Made by a program: the position numbers and the translations under genes. Positions 26,948-35,390 of a DNA stretch of 64,000 nt are shown piece after piece. The DNA is taken from contig JACKJC010000001.1 in assembly GCA_020638195.1 (NCBI GenBank), forward strand, positions 857,001 to 921,000, written 5' to 3'. This DNA comes from Methylobacteriaceae bacterium (lineage in GTDB: Bacteria; Pseudomonadota; Alphaproteobacteria; Rhizobiales; Beijerinckiaceae). The notes below the pieces were generated by a model, which saw nothing but the letters and a program-made list of their open reading frames with translations, did not search any database and was not told where the DNA came from. How positions within the stretch are numbered: the stretch's first letter is position 1; every line of letters begins with the position of its first letter.

Positions 26948-28018
26948 TCAAGGCCGCCACTCCGGCTGCGGCTCGGCTTCCGCCTCGACCTTGCGGCGGC
27001 CTTCGACCACCGACAGCAGCGCGCGCAACGCCTCCTTCACGCCGGCGCCCGTGGCTGCGGAAATCTTGAGAATCGGCCGCCGCTTTTCGCCCGCCGCGAC
27101 CGACGGCCCGTAGCTCGACACAGCCCGGCGCAAGCGCTCCAGCTGCTGCTTCAGTGTTTCTTCGTCCACCACGTCGCACTTGGACAGCGCGATGATCTCG
27201 GGCTTGTCCGAAAGGTTCGCGCCATAGGCGTCGAGTTCCTGCCGCACGATCCGGTAGGCGCGCCCCGCATGTTCGCCAGAAGCGTCGATCAGATGCAGCA
27301 GCGCGCCGCAGCGTTCGACATGGCCCAGAAAACGGTCGCCGAGCCCGTGGCCCTCGTGCGCGCCCTCGATCAGGCCGGGAATGTCGGCGAGCACGAATTC
27401 GCGGCCGTCGATGCCGACGACGCCGAGGCCAGGATGCAGGGTCGTGAACGGATAGTCCGCGATCTTCGGTTTTGCCGCCGAGACGGTCGCCAAAAAGGTC
27501 GACTTGCCGGCGTTCGGCAGGCCCACCAGCCCGGCGTCGGCGATCAGCTTCAGCCGCAGCCAGATTTCCATCTCCTGGCCCTGCTCGCCGGGGTTGGCCC
27601 GGCGCGGGGCGCGGTTGGTGGAGGACTTGAAGTGCGCATTGCCGAAACCGCCGTTGCCGCCCTTTGCGATCACGACGCGCTGGCCGACCTCGGTCATGTC
27701 GGCGATCAGCGTCTCGCCGTCTTCCTCGAAGATTTGCGTGCCGGCCGGCACTTTCAGCACGGCGTCCGGACCGCGCCCGCCGGCGCGGTTGCGACCCATG
27801 CCGTGCATGCCGGTCTTGGCTTTGAAATGCTGTTGGTAGCGATAGTCGATCAGCGTGTTCAGGCCCTCGACACATTCGGCCACGACATCGCCGCCGCGCC
27901 CGCCGTCGCCGCCGTCGGGCCCGCCGAACTCGATAAACTTTTCGCGCCGGAACGAGACGCAGCCCGCCCCGCCGTCGCCGGAGCGGATGTAGATGCGGGC
28001 CTGGTCGAGGAATTTCAT
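26948..28018 (-). CDS. obgE: Obg family GTPase CgtA
   Basis: A 356-residue GTPase of large-subunit assembly and stress control. The Gly-rich Obg domain is at residues 1-157 (GDGGAGCVSFRREKFIEFGGPDGGDGGRGGD). The G domain follows with G1 GLPNAGKST, G3 DIPGLIEGAHEG and G4 SKCD. The C-terminal tail is short, basic and acidic-mixed as in alphaproteobacteria. Start at the ATG at 28018. It is part of the rplU-rpmA-GNAT-obgE-proB run. Confidence 0.95.
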   Translation of the reverse strand: MKFLDQARIYIRSGDGGAGCVSFRREKFIEFGGPDGGDGGRGGDVVAECVEGLNTLIDYRYQQHFKAKTGMHGMGRNRAGGRGPDAVLKVPAGTQIFEEDGETLIADMTEVGQRVVIAKGGNGGFGNAHFKSSTNRAPRRANPGEQGQEMEIWLRLKLIADAGLVGLPNAGKSTFLATVSAAKPKIADYPFTTLHPGLGVVGIDGREFVLADIPGLIEGAHEGHGLGDRFLGHVERCGALLHLIDASGEHAGRAYRIVRQELDAYGANLSDKPEIIALSKCDVVDEETLKQQLERLRRAVSSYGPSVAAGEKRRPILKISAATGAGVKEALRALLSVVEGRRKVEAEAEPQPEWRP

Positions 28019-28027
28019 GGGTCGTTC

Positions 28028-28633
28028 CTACAATCCCGCGCAGCAGGACGAAAGCCCCGCCCCCGGCAATGCCCCGAAACGCGGCGTCGAGCGGAGGAGT
28101 TCGAACCGCCGCGCCGGCAGGGCGCCGCCGCGCGCGGGCGCATCGACCAACCCCTCGCCAGTCGACACGAATCCCGCCCGTTCCAGCGCCCGTTGCGAGC
28201 GCAGGTTGGGCAGCGCGGCGGCGGCCTCGATCTTCTCGATGTCGGTCGCCAGCCAGACGAAATCGAGCAGACCTGCCACGGCTTCCGACATCAGGCCGGA
28301 GCCCCAGTACATGCGGCCGAGCCAGTAGCCGAGCTCCAGCGTGTCGCCCGCCCCCTCCAGCGACACCATGCCGATCGCGACGCCGGGCTTCTGCCGCAGC
28401 GCCAGCGCCAGATGCAGCGCGGCGCCGTCGCAGTTCGCCTTGCGCGCCGCCAGCACGAAGCCCTCCGCCGCCCCCTTGGGATAGGGATGCGGGATGCGCG
28501 CGGTGAACTGGGCGATCTCGTGCTCGCCGGCGAGCTTCTCGATGGTCGCGGCGTCGGCGGCCGTCGGCCAGCGCAGCCACAGCCGCTGCGTCTCCAGCCG
28601 GAACACGTCGTCGCGGAAATAGTCTGGGAACAT
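28028..28633 (-). CDS. GNAT family N-acetyltransferase (RimJ-like)
   Basis: A 201-residue GNAT protein of the RimJ/RimL type: FRLETQRLWLRWPTAADA at the start, ELGYWLGRMYWGSGLMSEAVAGLLDF for the acetyl-CoA loop, and LRSQRALERAGFVSTGEGL near the end. It sits between rpmA and obgE as in many Rhizobiales, where it may acetylate a ribosomal protein; that is inference from position. It ends nine bases before obgE. Confidence 0.82.
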   Translation of the reverse strand: MFPDYFRDDVFRLETQRLWLRWPTAADAATIEKLAGEHEIAQFTARIPHPYPKGAAEGFVLAARKANCDGAALHLALALRQKPGVAIGMVSLEGAGDTLELGYWLGRMYWGSGLMSEAVAGLLDFVWLATDIEKIEAAAALPNLRSQRALERAGFVSTGEGLVDAPARGGALPARRFELLRSTPRFGALPGAGLSSCCAGL

Positions 28634-28677
28634 GGCCTTGCTCCGAACTTGGGCCCCTGTCGCGGCGGCCCGGAATC

Positions 28678-28704
28678 AAAAAGGGGAAGCGGCGCCGCTT
28701 CCCC
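28678..28704 (-). terminator. rho-independent terminator downstream of rpmA
   Basis: On the minus strand, the perfect inverted repeat GGGGAAGCGGC/GCCGCTTCCCC is followed by TTTTT (forward AAAAA at 28678-28682). It lies 130 bases past the rpmA stop and separates the ribosomal operon from GNAT-obgE-proB. The remaining bases to 28812 contain a second weaker palindrome but no gene. Confidence 0.8.
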
Positions 28705-28812
28705 TTCGCGATCCTCATCGGATCAGATGTCCCTGATTTGACGGAGCCATGGCTCCTTTGGGACCTCTTGCCGGGGCTTTGGCGCCGGCGGAGGTCCTCA
28801 GGATCTCCGCCT

Positions 28813-29082
28813 TTATTCAGCAGCCTCTTGGGCCGGTACGACCGATACGCTCTTTCGGCCCGTGGCCGGCGTTTTGAACAGGACGACGCCGTCGCAAAGC
28901 GCGAACAGCGTATGGTCCGTGCCCATGCCGACATTGCGGCCGGCGTGCACCTTGGTGCCGCGCTGGCGAATGATAATGTTGCCGGCCACGACGTTCTCGC
29001 CGCCGAACTTCTTCACGCCGAGGCGGCGACCGTCGGAGTCGCGACCGTTGCGGGACGAGCCGCCTGCTTTTTTGTGAGCCAT
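28813..29082 (-). CDS. rpmA: 50S ribosomal protein bL27
   Basis: An 89-residue ribosomal protein. MAHKKAGGSSRNGRDSDGRRLGVKKFGGE is the flexible N-terminus reaching the peptidyl-transferase centre, and VLVKTP-like VLFKTPATG closes the beta-barrel. It lacks the cleaved N-terminal extension of Firmicutes L27. Nineteen bases after rplU. Confidence 0.97.
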   Translation of the reverse strand: MAHKKAGGSSRNGRDSDGRRLGVKKFGGENVVAGNIIIRQRGTKVHAGRNVGMGTDHTLFALCDGVVLFKTPATGRKSVSVVPAQEAAE

Positions 29083-29100
29083 TGTTCCTGCTCCTCGCCC

Positions 29101-29397
29101 TTACGCGATTTCGACGATGCGAACGATCGTCAGGTCCTGACGATGGCCGCGCTTGCGCTTCGAATTCTGGCGGCGGCGCTTCTTGAAGGAAATGACCTTC
29201 GGGCCGCGGGACTGCTCGACGATTTCGCCGGTCACCTTGACCTTGGCGCCGAACTCCGCCGCGCCGTCCTTGGCGGACATCAGCACGTCGTCGAAGGTCA
29301 CCTTGTCGCCGGGCTCGCCGGCGAGCGACATCACCGTAATCTTGTCATCGGCGGCAACGCGATACTGCTTGCCGCCGGTTCTGATGACTGCGAACAT
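29101..29397 (-). CDS. rplU: 50S ribosomal protein bL21
   Basis: A 98-residue protein with the L21 signature MFAVIRTGGKQYRVAADD and the basic KKRRRQNSKRKRGHRQ stretch that contacts 23S rRNA, ending LTIVRIVEI. The ATG at 29397 is the family start; the frame is open further upstream but without similarity. It is the first gene of the rplU-rpmA operon. The 294 bases between here and the tRNA gene must hold its promoter, but I cannot place it confidently. Confidence 0.97.
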   Translation of the reverse strand: MFAVIRTGGKQYRVAADDKITVMSLAGEPGDKVTFDDVLMSAKDGAAEFGAKVKVTGEIVEQSRGPKVISFKKRRRQNSKRKRGHRQDLTIVRIVEIA

Positions 29398-29691
29398 CTT
29401 TATCTCCGTGTTCGACGCCGAACTGGCGCGGAACTCCGCGCCGGACGGCTTCTTTGCAGTGTGAAACCGGACGTCCGAAGGCGGTTTCGGGAGCGATCCC
29501 GCAACAACCAAAAGGCGCGAACTCGTCGCTCGCGCCGCCAGACAGCGGCCTTCTACGGGAAAATGCGCCCGGCTGTCAACGAAACCGTTCGGATTTTTGG
29601 GCGCCGACGGCGCCGAAGGGCTTGGCGCCTGCCGCCCCCGATGCTATCTCGCGCCCCGACCATGCATCCGCGCCCGCGCGGGTAGCCCCGC

Positions 29692-29781
29692 GGAGAGGTG
29701 GCAGAGTGGTCGATCGCGCCGCACTCGAAATGCGGAGTACCGGCAACGGTACCGGGGGTTCGAATCCCTCCCTCTCCGCCA
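29692..29781 (+). tRNA. tRNA-Ser (anticodon CGA)
   Basis: A 90-base class II tRNA. The acceptor stem GGAGAGG pairs with CCTCTCC, followed by discriminator G and an encoded CCA (29779-29781). The anticodon arm CCGCA-CTCGAAA-TGCGG gives anticodon CGA at 29726-29728, reading UCG. The long variable arm (GTACCGGCAACGGTAC) and T-arm GGGGGTTCGAATCCC are standard. No partial copy of its 3' end was noticed downstream, so I see no integrated element here. Confidence 0.97.
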
Positions 29782-30114
29782 CTTCCTGTCCAAATAGATT
29801 GATTTGGTTCTAGGTTCAGCTGTACTCGGCTGTCGAATTCACAATCTGCCCCTCCATTGGACCAGGCTCGGGCTGCGGCGATCGCCTTGCCTGCGCCGCG
29901 GCTCTGGTTCGCGGCGCGGCGGCCGCCCTTCCGGCCTTTCGCGCCGGCGCCGAAGGCTCGATTGTCCGCCAGTCGGACACTGGCGCGCGGCATATGCTTT
30001 CCGGCGTCGCGCGCGCTAGAATTTGCCCGCCAGCGTCACGGGCGCACATTCAAGGGGCGAAAACGCGAGGGAGATTTCGCGATGGAGCGGCGTCTGGCGG
30101 GAGGGAATAAACGC
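29782..30114. other. intergenic stretch without a supported gene
   Basis: About 330 bases between tRNA-Ser and the solute-binding-protein gene. No ORF with coding character, no convincing promoter and no attachment-site repeat of the tRNA end is seen. A GGAGGG ribosome-binding site near 30100 belongs to the next gene. Confidence 0.5.
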
Positions 30115-31341
30115 ATGAATTCGAACAAGAAAAACGCACTGATCCTTGCGCTGACCGCCGGCGTGGCGATCGTGGCGGCGCCGCTGCAGGCGAGCGCCGA
30201 GTACAAGGGCCCGCCGATCAAGATCGGCGTTCTCAACGATCAGTCGAGCCTCTATGCCGACATCGCCGGCCCCGGCGGCGTCATCGCCGCGAAGCTCGCG
30301 GTCGAGGATTTCGGCGCGGCCGCAAAGGGCATGAAGGTCGAGATCATTTCCGCCGACCACCAGAACAAGGCGGACGTCGGCGCCGGCATCGCCCGCCGCT
30401 GGTGGGACCAGGAAGGCGTCGACCTCATCACCGACGTCGGCACGTCCTCCGTCGGCCTCGCGGTCAACGAAGTCGCGCGCTCCATGGGCAAGGCCTACAT
30501 CAACACGGGCTCCGCGACGTCGGACCTGACCGGCAAGGCCTGCGCGCCCACCACCATACACATGACCTATGACACCTGGATGCTGGCGCATGGCACGGGC
30601 ACGGCCATCGTCAAGCAGGGCGGCAAGAGCTGGTTCTTCGTCACCGCCGACTATGCCTTCGGCCACGCGCTGGAGCGCGACACCTCCGCCGTCGTCAAGG
30701 CGAACGGCGGCACGGTGCTCGGCGACGTCAAGGCGCCGCTCAACACCCAGGACTTCTCGTCCTTCATGGTGCAGGCGCAGGCGTCCAAGGCGCAGGTGAT
30801 CGGCCTCGCCAACGCCGGCGGCGACACGGTCAACGCGATCAAGACGGCTGGCGAATTCGGCATCACCAAGACCCAGATGCTGGCCGGTCTACTCGTCTTC
30901 CTGCCGGACATTCACGCGCTCGGCCTCAAGACCACGCAGGGCCTGACCTTCACAACGCCCTGGTACTGGGACCTCAACGACGACACCCGCGCCTTCGCGA
31001 AGAAGGTCGCCGCCGCCAACAAGGGCAAGTACGCGACCTTCAACCAGGCCGGCAATTATTCGGCGGTCTACAATTATCTGCGCGCCGTGGAAGCGGTCGG
31101 CAGCCCGAAGGACGCCAAGGCCGTCATCGCCAAGATGAAGGAGATGGGCGCCGACGACAAACTGTTCGGCAAGGGCCCGATCCGCGCCGACGGCCGTGCG
31201 CTGCACGACGTCTATCTCGTGCAGGTGAAGAAGCCGGAGGAGTCGAAGTACCCCTACGACTACTACAAGATCCTCGCGACCATTCCGGCGAACGAGGCCT
31301 TCCGTCCGCTCAAGGACGGCGGCTGCCCGCTGGTGAAGTAA
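30115..31341 (+). CDS. ABC transporter substrate-binding protein, branched-chain amino acid/aromatic type
   Basis: A 408-residue periplasmic-binding protein type I (Peripla_BP_6). It has a signal peptide (NKKNALILALTAGVAIVAAP...ASA-EYKG), then PPIKIGVLNDQSSLYADIAGPGG and the two-lobe fold to the end. Members related to LivJ also bind aromatic acids. No permease or ATPase genes are beside it, so it is an orphan here. The position next to the transhydroxylase-like genes suggests, by inference only, uptake of an aromatic substrate. Start at the ATG at 30115 with a strong GGAGGG site. Confidence 0.88.
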   Translation: MNSNKKNALILALTAGVAIVAAPLQASAEYKGPPIKIGVLNDQSSLYADIAGPGGVIAAKLAVEDFGAAAKGMKVEIISADHQNKADVGAGIARRWWDQEGVDLITDVGTSSVGLAVNEVARSMGKAYINTGSATSDLTGKACAPTTIHMTYDTWMLAHGTGTAIVKQGGKSWFFVTADYAFGHALERDTSAVVKANGGTVLGDVKAPLNTQDFSSFMVQAQASKAQVIGLANAGGDTVNAIKTAGEFGITKTQMLAGLLVFLPDIHALGLKTTQGLTFTTPWYWDLNDDTRAFAKKVAAANKGKYATFNQAGNYSAVYNYLRAVEAVGSPKDAKAVIAKMKEMGADDKLFGKGPIRADGRALHDVYLVQVKKPEESKYPYDYYKILATIPANEAFRPLKDGGCPLVK

Positions 31342-31363
31342 GCGTCGCGTAAACGAGCAACGA

Positions 31364-31391
31364 GGGCGCGTCTGCAGACGCGCCCTTTTTT
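31364..31391 (+). terminator. rho-independent terminator after the solute-binding-protein gene
   Basis: A perfect inverted repeat GGGCGCGTCTG/CAGACGCGCCC (22 bases in all) followed by six T on the plus strand, 22 bases after the stop codon. The last T is shared with the stop of the convergent iron-sulfur subunit gene. Confidence 0.92.
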
Positions 31392-32236
31392 CATGTCGCG
31401 GGAACGATGCGGCGTCCGATGCTGATGCTGCGATCGAGCGTCACCGGAATTTCCTGATCTTCGCGGCCTACCGCCGAGATGCGCAGCGCGCCCGCACCGC
31501 CGGGCGCCAAAGCATCGATCTTGAAATCGCCGAACGCGTCCGTCGTCGCGCTCGCCACGACAGCGCCGGCGCGGATCAGTTCGACGCGCGCGCCTTGGAC
31601 GCAATCCCTCACGCCGCCCTGTTCCGTCTCTAGCGAGCCGGCGACGAAGATCGTCTCCAGGCGTTCCAGACCTCTGTAGAGCACACGCGCTTTCGTGCCG
31701 AGGTCCGGGCGCAATTCACGCCAGCCCTCGCGCTTCTTCTGCTCGAACCCAGCGTCGTTGAGCTTCATCGACATGAGCGCGCCGGTCACACAGACCTGCT
31801 CGCCACGCGTCCGCCGCCAGCCCTCGTCGAGGAGATGCGCGTCGAACGGCCAGGCTTGCGGCGTCTGGCTGTGTTCGTTCCAGCTCACGGCGCCATAGGG
31901 ACAGGCGTCGACGATCTGCTTCTGGCCGTGCGCCTTCCGCGGATCGATAATGACGATGCCGTCCGGCCGCTTGATCACGGCGCCATTCGTCGCCGCCTTC
32001 AAGCACGGCGCATCGTCGCAATGCTGGCAGGTCTCGAGCACGTAAGCCACCTCGGTAAAGGGCGCTGGCCCGCGCTCGCGATGTTTTGCGCCGAACCAGA
32101 CGTGCCCCGTCGCCGGTTGCGCGGCGAAATAGCCGGCGCGCTCGTTGCCGACATATTCGTCCTTCACCGCGACAAAACAGTTCTGGCATCCCGCGCATTT
32201 CTCGACATCGAAGAAGAGAGCCCATTTCGCGCTCAT
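31391..32236 (-). CDS. iron-sulfur small subunit of a transhydroxylase-type molybdopterin enzyme
   Basis: A 281-residue partner of the large subunit downstream of which it starts (ATGA overlap, 32233-32236). The N-terminal ferredoxin-like part has CAGCQNC (Cys14, 17, 20), CQHCDDAPC, CPYG and CVTG: eight cluster cysteines. The C-terminal 80 residues form a carboxypeptidase-regulatory/transthyretin-like beta domain (GARVELIRAGAVVASATTDAFGDFKIDALAPG), exactly as in the small subunit of Pelobacter pyrogallol-phloroglucinol transhydroxylase. Compared with that subunit, the fourth Cys of the first motif, the CxxC in front of AHLLD (here WPFD) and one more Cys are replaced, so one of its three [4Fe-4S] clusters should be absent. 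Confidence 0.82.
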   Translation of the reverse strand: MSAKWALFFDVEKCAGCQNCFVAVKDEYVGNERAGYFAAQPATGHVWFGAKHRERGPAPFTEVAYVLETCQHCDDAPCLKAATNGAVIKRPDGIVIIDPRKAHGQKQIVDACPYGAVSWNEHSQTPQAWPFDAHLLDEGWRRTRGEQVCVTGALMSMKLNDAGFEQKKREGWRELRPDLGTKARVLYRGLERLETIFVAGSLETEQGGVRDCVQGARVELIRAGAVVASATTDAFGDFKIDALAPGGAGALRISAVGREDQEIPVTLDRSISIGRRIVPAT

Positions 32237-35214
32237 GCCGCGATCTCCGTCTTGCCGTCCCACGCCTCGATCTCGATGAGGCACGAGTTCGGCGCCGAGG
32301 CGTTGGTCATGTCGGTCTGGAAGCGTTTCGGCGTGAGCTGGTTGATGCAGCCGCCGCGATCCGCGCTTTCGCCGGGCTTGCCGAGCGGCGCGTAGACGGC
32401 GGAGGATTCGAAGGCGTGGACGACGCCCTGCGTGATCCGTTCCGTCACCATCGCCGTGCAGATCACCGCTCCGCGATCGTTGAACAGGCGTACGAGTCTG
32501 CCGTGTTCGATGCCGCGCGCGGCGGCGTCGGCGGGATTGATGCGCGCCACCCAATAATACCAGCCGTCGACCAGCATGCGGTGCTCGTCGATATCGTTGA
32601 CGAAGCCGCCCTTGCCGTCCTGCGCCGTATGGAAGGAGTAGCGCGGATGCGGCGAGATCAGTTGCAGCGGATATTTGGCAAGCAGCTCCGTGCTGCGCAC
32701 GCCCTCCCACGAGGGGATGTAGCGGTTGAGCGCGGGACGCTCGGGATCGTTGGCGCGCGCGAGCGACGACGACACGAATTCCAGTTTGCCGGATTGCGTC
32801 TGCAATCCGTACCCGAATTTTTCACGGTATTCGGACGGCAATGGGTGCGGTTCGGGCACATCCTTCTTACGTCCCTCGGCGAACCAGCGGTAGGCGGGTT
32901 TCTGGCGCAAATTCTCCTTCTCGGCGGGGACGACGAAATAGCCCTTCTTCAGGAACTTCCGCCACGAGATGTGGCGCGAGACATCGGAGGCCTCGAACAT
33001 CATCTTGCACCAGTCGAGTTCGGTGCGTCCTTCCGCGAAATAGGAGGAGAGGCCAAGGCGCTTGCAGATATCGAGGAAGATCTGGAAATCGGACCGGCTC
33101 TCGCCGAGCGGCTCGATGCATTTGTGCTGCAGCGTGATCACGCGATGATTGAGCTGGCCTTCATTGTGATAGCTGTAGCCGCCGGCGGCCGCCCATTCGC
33201 TGATGTCCCAGCGCTCGAAATTGGTGCAGGCGGGCAGGATGACATCCGCGAAGGGAACCTCGCCCTCGTTCCAGATCGACTGGTTGACGACGAACTCCAG
33301 GCTGTCTGATTGATAGGCCTTCGCCAGCCGGTTCGAATCCATCGACGTGCCAAAATGCGAGCCGCCGTACTTGAACATCATGCGCACGGGCGAATGGCCG
33401 GGCGCCGGATAGCCGAATTTCGCGAACTGGCGTTCGAGCGAACGGGGATCGGTCGGATAGCCCTCGGTCTTGCCGTCGAGGATCGCCTCGGGAATGCGCA
33501 GGCGCGGCACGCGCTGGCCCACGGAATTCATGGAAATGAGATGCGGCATGCGCTGGTAGAGCGAGACTGCGACCGCATTGCCCTCCACGTCGCCGGAGAA
33601 GCCGCCTTCCGCATAGCCGGGAAAATAGAAGTCGAGATCGACGGGCGTACCATATTGCAGACAGCCGAAATTGACGCCGGGCTTGCCCAACCCCTGCATC
33701 GCCATCAAGAGCACCATCGAACGCGCCCATTGCGCGCCTGTCGCCGCACGATTGGCGCCGCCGAAGGTCGTGCCTTTGCCGCCGCACGACAGGTATGTGC
33801 GCTTGGCGCCCCATTTACGCGCGAGCGCGCGCACGACGGAGGCCGGCACGCCGGTCTCGCTCTCCTGCCATTCCGGCGTCTTGGGCGGCGTACCGTCCTC
33901 GCCGAGAAGATGTGCGCGCCATTCGTCGAAGCCGGTCGTGCGCGTCGCGACATAATCCTTGTCGTAGAGCTCTTCGTCGATCCAGACATGCATGATCGCC
34001 TGCGCGAGCGCGGGATCCGTGCCTGGCCTGATCTGGATCCACTTGCCGCCGAAGAAGGCGGCCGTCGAATTGAGATAAGGGTCGATGTGGATCATCTCGA
34101 TCCCGACCTCTTTCGCCCAGAGACGGCGGATCGTGCCTTCCAGGCCGGCATAGCTGCCGGTCGTCGCCTCGGGGTCGGACGACCAGAACACCATCAATTC
34201 GCAATTCTCGAGGCAGTCCTCGAGCTGTCCATAGGGCTCGGCCGCGCCGTTGCGCATCGAATAGCCGTAATGGTGCATGGCGCCCCAGTACCAGCCTTCC
34301 CAGCTGTCGGGATTGATGACCATCTTGGTCGTGCCGATCGCATTGTTGAACCGGAACAGCGAGCAGAGGTAGTAGCCGAGATTGCCCCAGGTATGGTGCG
34401 AGGAATGGCTGGAGAGGATCGCGCCATTGCCGTGCTGCGTCTTCATCCGCCTGATTTCGGAAGCGACGATATCGAGCGCCTCGTCCCAGGTGATGCGCTC
34501 GTAGCCGGAAATGCCGCGATTTTGCGGATTGCGCGCACCGTTCGGATCGAAGTCGACCCGCTTCATCGGATAGAGCAATCTGTCCTTCGAATAGACGGTC
34601 GATTTGTTGGAAAGACCGTGCGAACTGATGCTCGTTTGCGGCGGCGGCGTAAAAGTCCTGCCGCGCGCGGAAATACTCCAGCGCCCCTTCGCCGCTTCCT
34701 CGACTTCGAACTCGATCGGCGTCATGCGGACGATCTTTGCGTCCTTCACATAGACGAAGACCGGCCCGCCATTCGTGTCGTTGACATAGCGCGTCTCGCC
34801 GTTCGAAAGGTTCTCGCCGAACGACCAATGCGCGGTCATCATAAGGCTCGCGATTTCCGTGAACCAGCGCGTTGCTTCGTCCTCGCCGACGATGTCCAGT
34901 TTGAACATCTTGATGGCGTTGATGTAGTCGAAATGCCGCATCGGCGGCGTGAGCAGGCGCAGGCCCGTCTCGGAATCCTTGAACAGCAGCCGCACGTCGG
35001 CCCTGTCCGCCGGCCCCGCGCCGCTCGAAATACGCCCGCGTGAAAAACGATACCAGCGCCCGACGCCTGCATCGCGCGTTTCGATCGACACCAGCGCATC
35101 GCGCTCGGCAATTTTCGCGCGGAAGGCGGGAAAGGCGAGTGCGGCCGCGCGCATGGCCTGCGCCACGCCCCACAGAACGACGGGAAACGCCGCGCGATCC
35201 CTGAAACCGGCCAT
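32233..35214 (-). CDS. molybdopterin transhydroxylase-like large subunit with N-terminal SCP2-like extension
   Basis: A 993-residue enzyme of the DMSO-reductase superfamily. From about residue 139 it follows the large subunit of Pelobacter acidigallici pyrogallol-phloroglucinol transhydroxylase nearly segment by segment (GGPVFVYVKDAKIVRMTP, MKRVDFDPNGARNPQ, DVILPACTNFERWDISEWA, FESSAVYAPLGKPGESADRGGCIN). Its active-site residues align: His273 (SSHH), Asp303 and Ser304 (NPDSWEGW, the Ser being the Mo ligand) correspond to His144, Asp174 and Ser175, and the FYFPGY tyrosine is present. There is no Tat signal and no N-terminal Fe-S motif, so it is cytoplasmic. Residues 1-130 form an extra domain resembling SCP2/sterol-carrier proteins. 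I start at the ATG at 35214 (GAGG site). The substrate is unproven but probably a polyhydroxylated aromatic. Confidence 0.85.
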   Translation of the reverse strand: MAGFRDRAAFPVVLWGVAQAMRAAALAFPAFRAKIAERDALVSIETRDAGVGRWYRFSRGRISSGAGPADRADVRLLFKDSETGLRLLTPPMRHFDYINAIKMFKLDIVGEDEATRWFTEIASLMMTAHWSFGENLSNGETRYVNDTNGGPVFVYVKDAKIVRMTPIEFEVEEAAKGRWSISARGRTFTPPPQTSISSHGLSNKSTVYSKDRLLYPMKRVDFDPNGARNPQNRGISGYERITWDEALDIVASEIRRMKTQHGNGAILSSHSSHHTWGNLGYYLCSLFRFNNAIGTTKMVINPDSWEGWYWGAMHHYGYSMRNGAAEPYGQLEDCLENCELMVFWSSDPEATTGSYAGLEGTIRRLWAKEVGIEMIHIDPYLNSTAAFFGGKWIQIRPGTDPALAQAIMHVWIDEELYDKDYVATRTTGFDEWRAHLLGEDGTPPKTPEWQESETGVPASVVRALARKWGAKRTYLSCGGKGTTFGGANRAATGAQWARSMVLLMAMQGLGKPGVNFGCLQYGTPVDLDFYFPGYAEGGFSGDVEGNAVAVSLYQRMPHLISMNSVGQRVPRLRIPEAILDGKTEGYPTDPRSLERQFAKFGYPAPGHSPVRMMFKYGGSHFGTSMDSNRLAKAYQSDSLEFVVNQSIWNEGEVPFADVILPACTNFERWDISEWAAAGGYSYHNEGQLNHRVITLQHKCIEPLGESRSDFQIFLDICKRLGLSSYFAEGRTELDWCKMMFEASDVSRHISWRKFLKKGYFVVPAEKENLRQKPAYRWFAEGRKKDVPEPHPLPSEYREKFGYGLQTQSGKLEFVSSSLARANDPERPALNRYIPSWEGVRSTELLAKYPLQLISPHPRYSFHTAQDGKGGFVNDIDEHRMLVDGWYYWVARINPADAAARGIEHGRLVRLFNDRGAVICTAMVTERITQGVVHAFESSAVYAPLGKPGESADRGGCINQLTPKRFQTDMTNASAPNSCLIEIEAWDGKTEIAA

Positions 35215-35390
35215 ACCGCCACCTCGCCCTCTGCACGAATTCCTGAGGCCAGTGTCGGGCAGAGCGACGCGCGTCAAAACGCTCGCGATGCGAGTGTCCG
35301 CGCTGCGGACGCCGGCCGCCGGGCGATTGGCGGCGCGGCGCGCCGCGCCGATAGTCGAGGCAACGATCCAGCGAGGCCGGAGGAAGCGTC

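Noticed and set aside
29692..30114. tRNA-Ser as attachment site of a genomic island
   Set aside because: No integrase and no repeated copy of the tRNA 3' end was noticed in the bases that follow.
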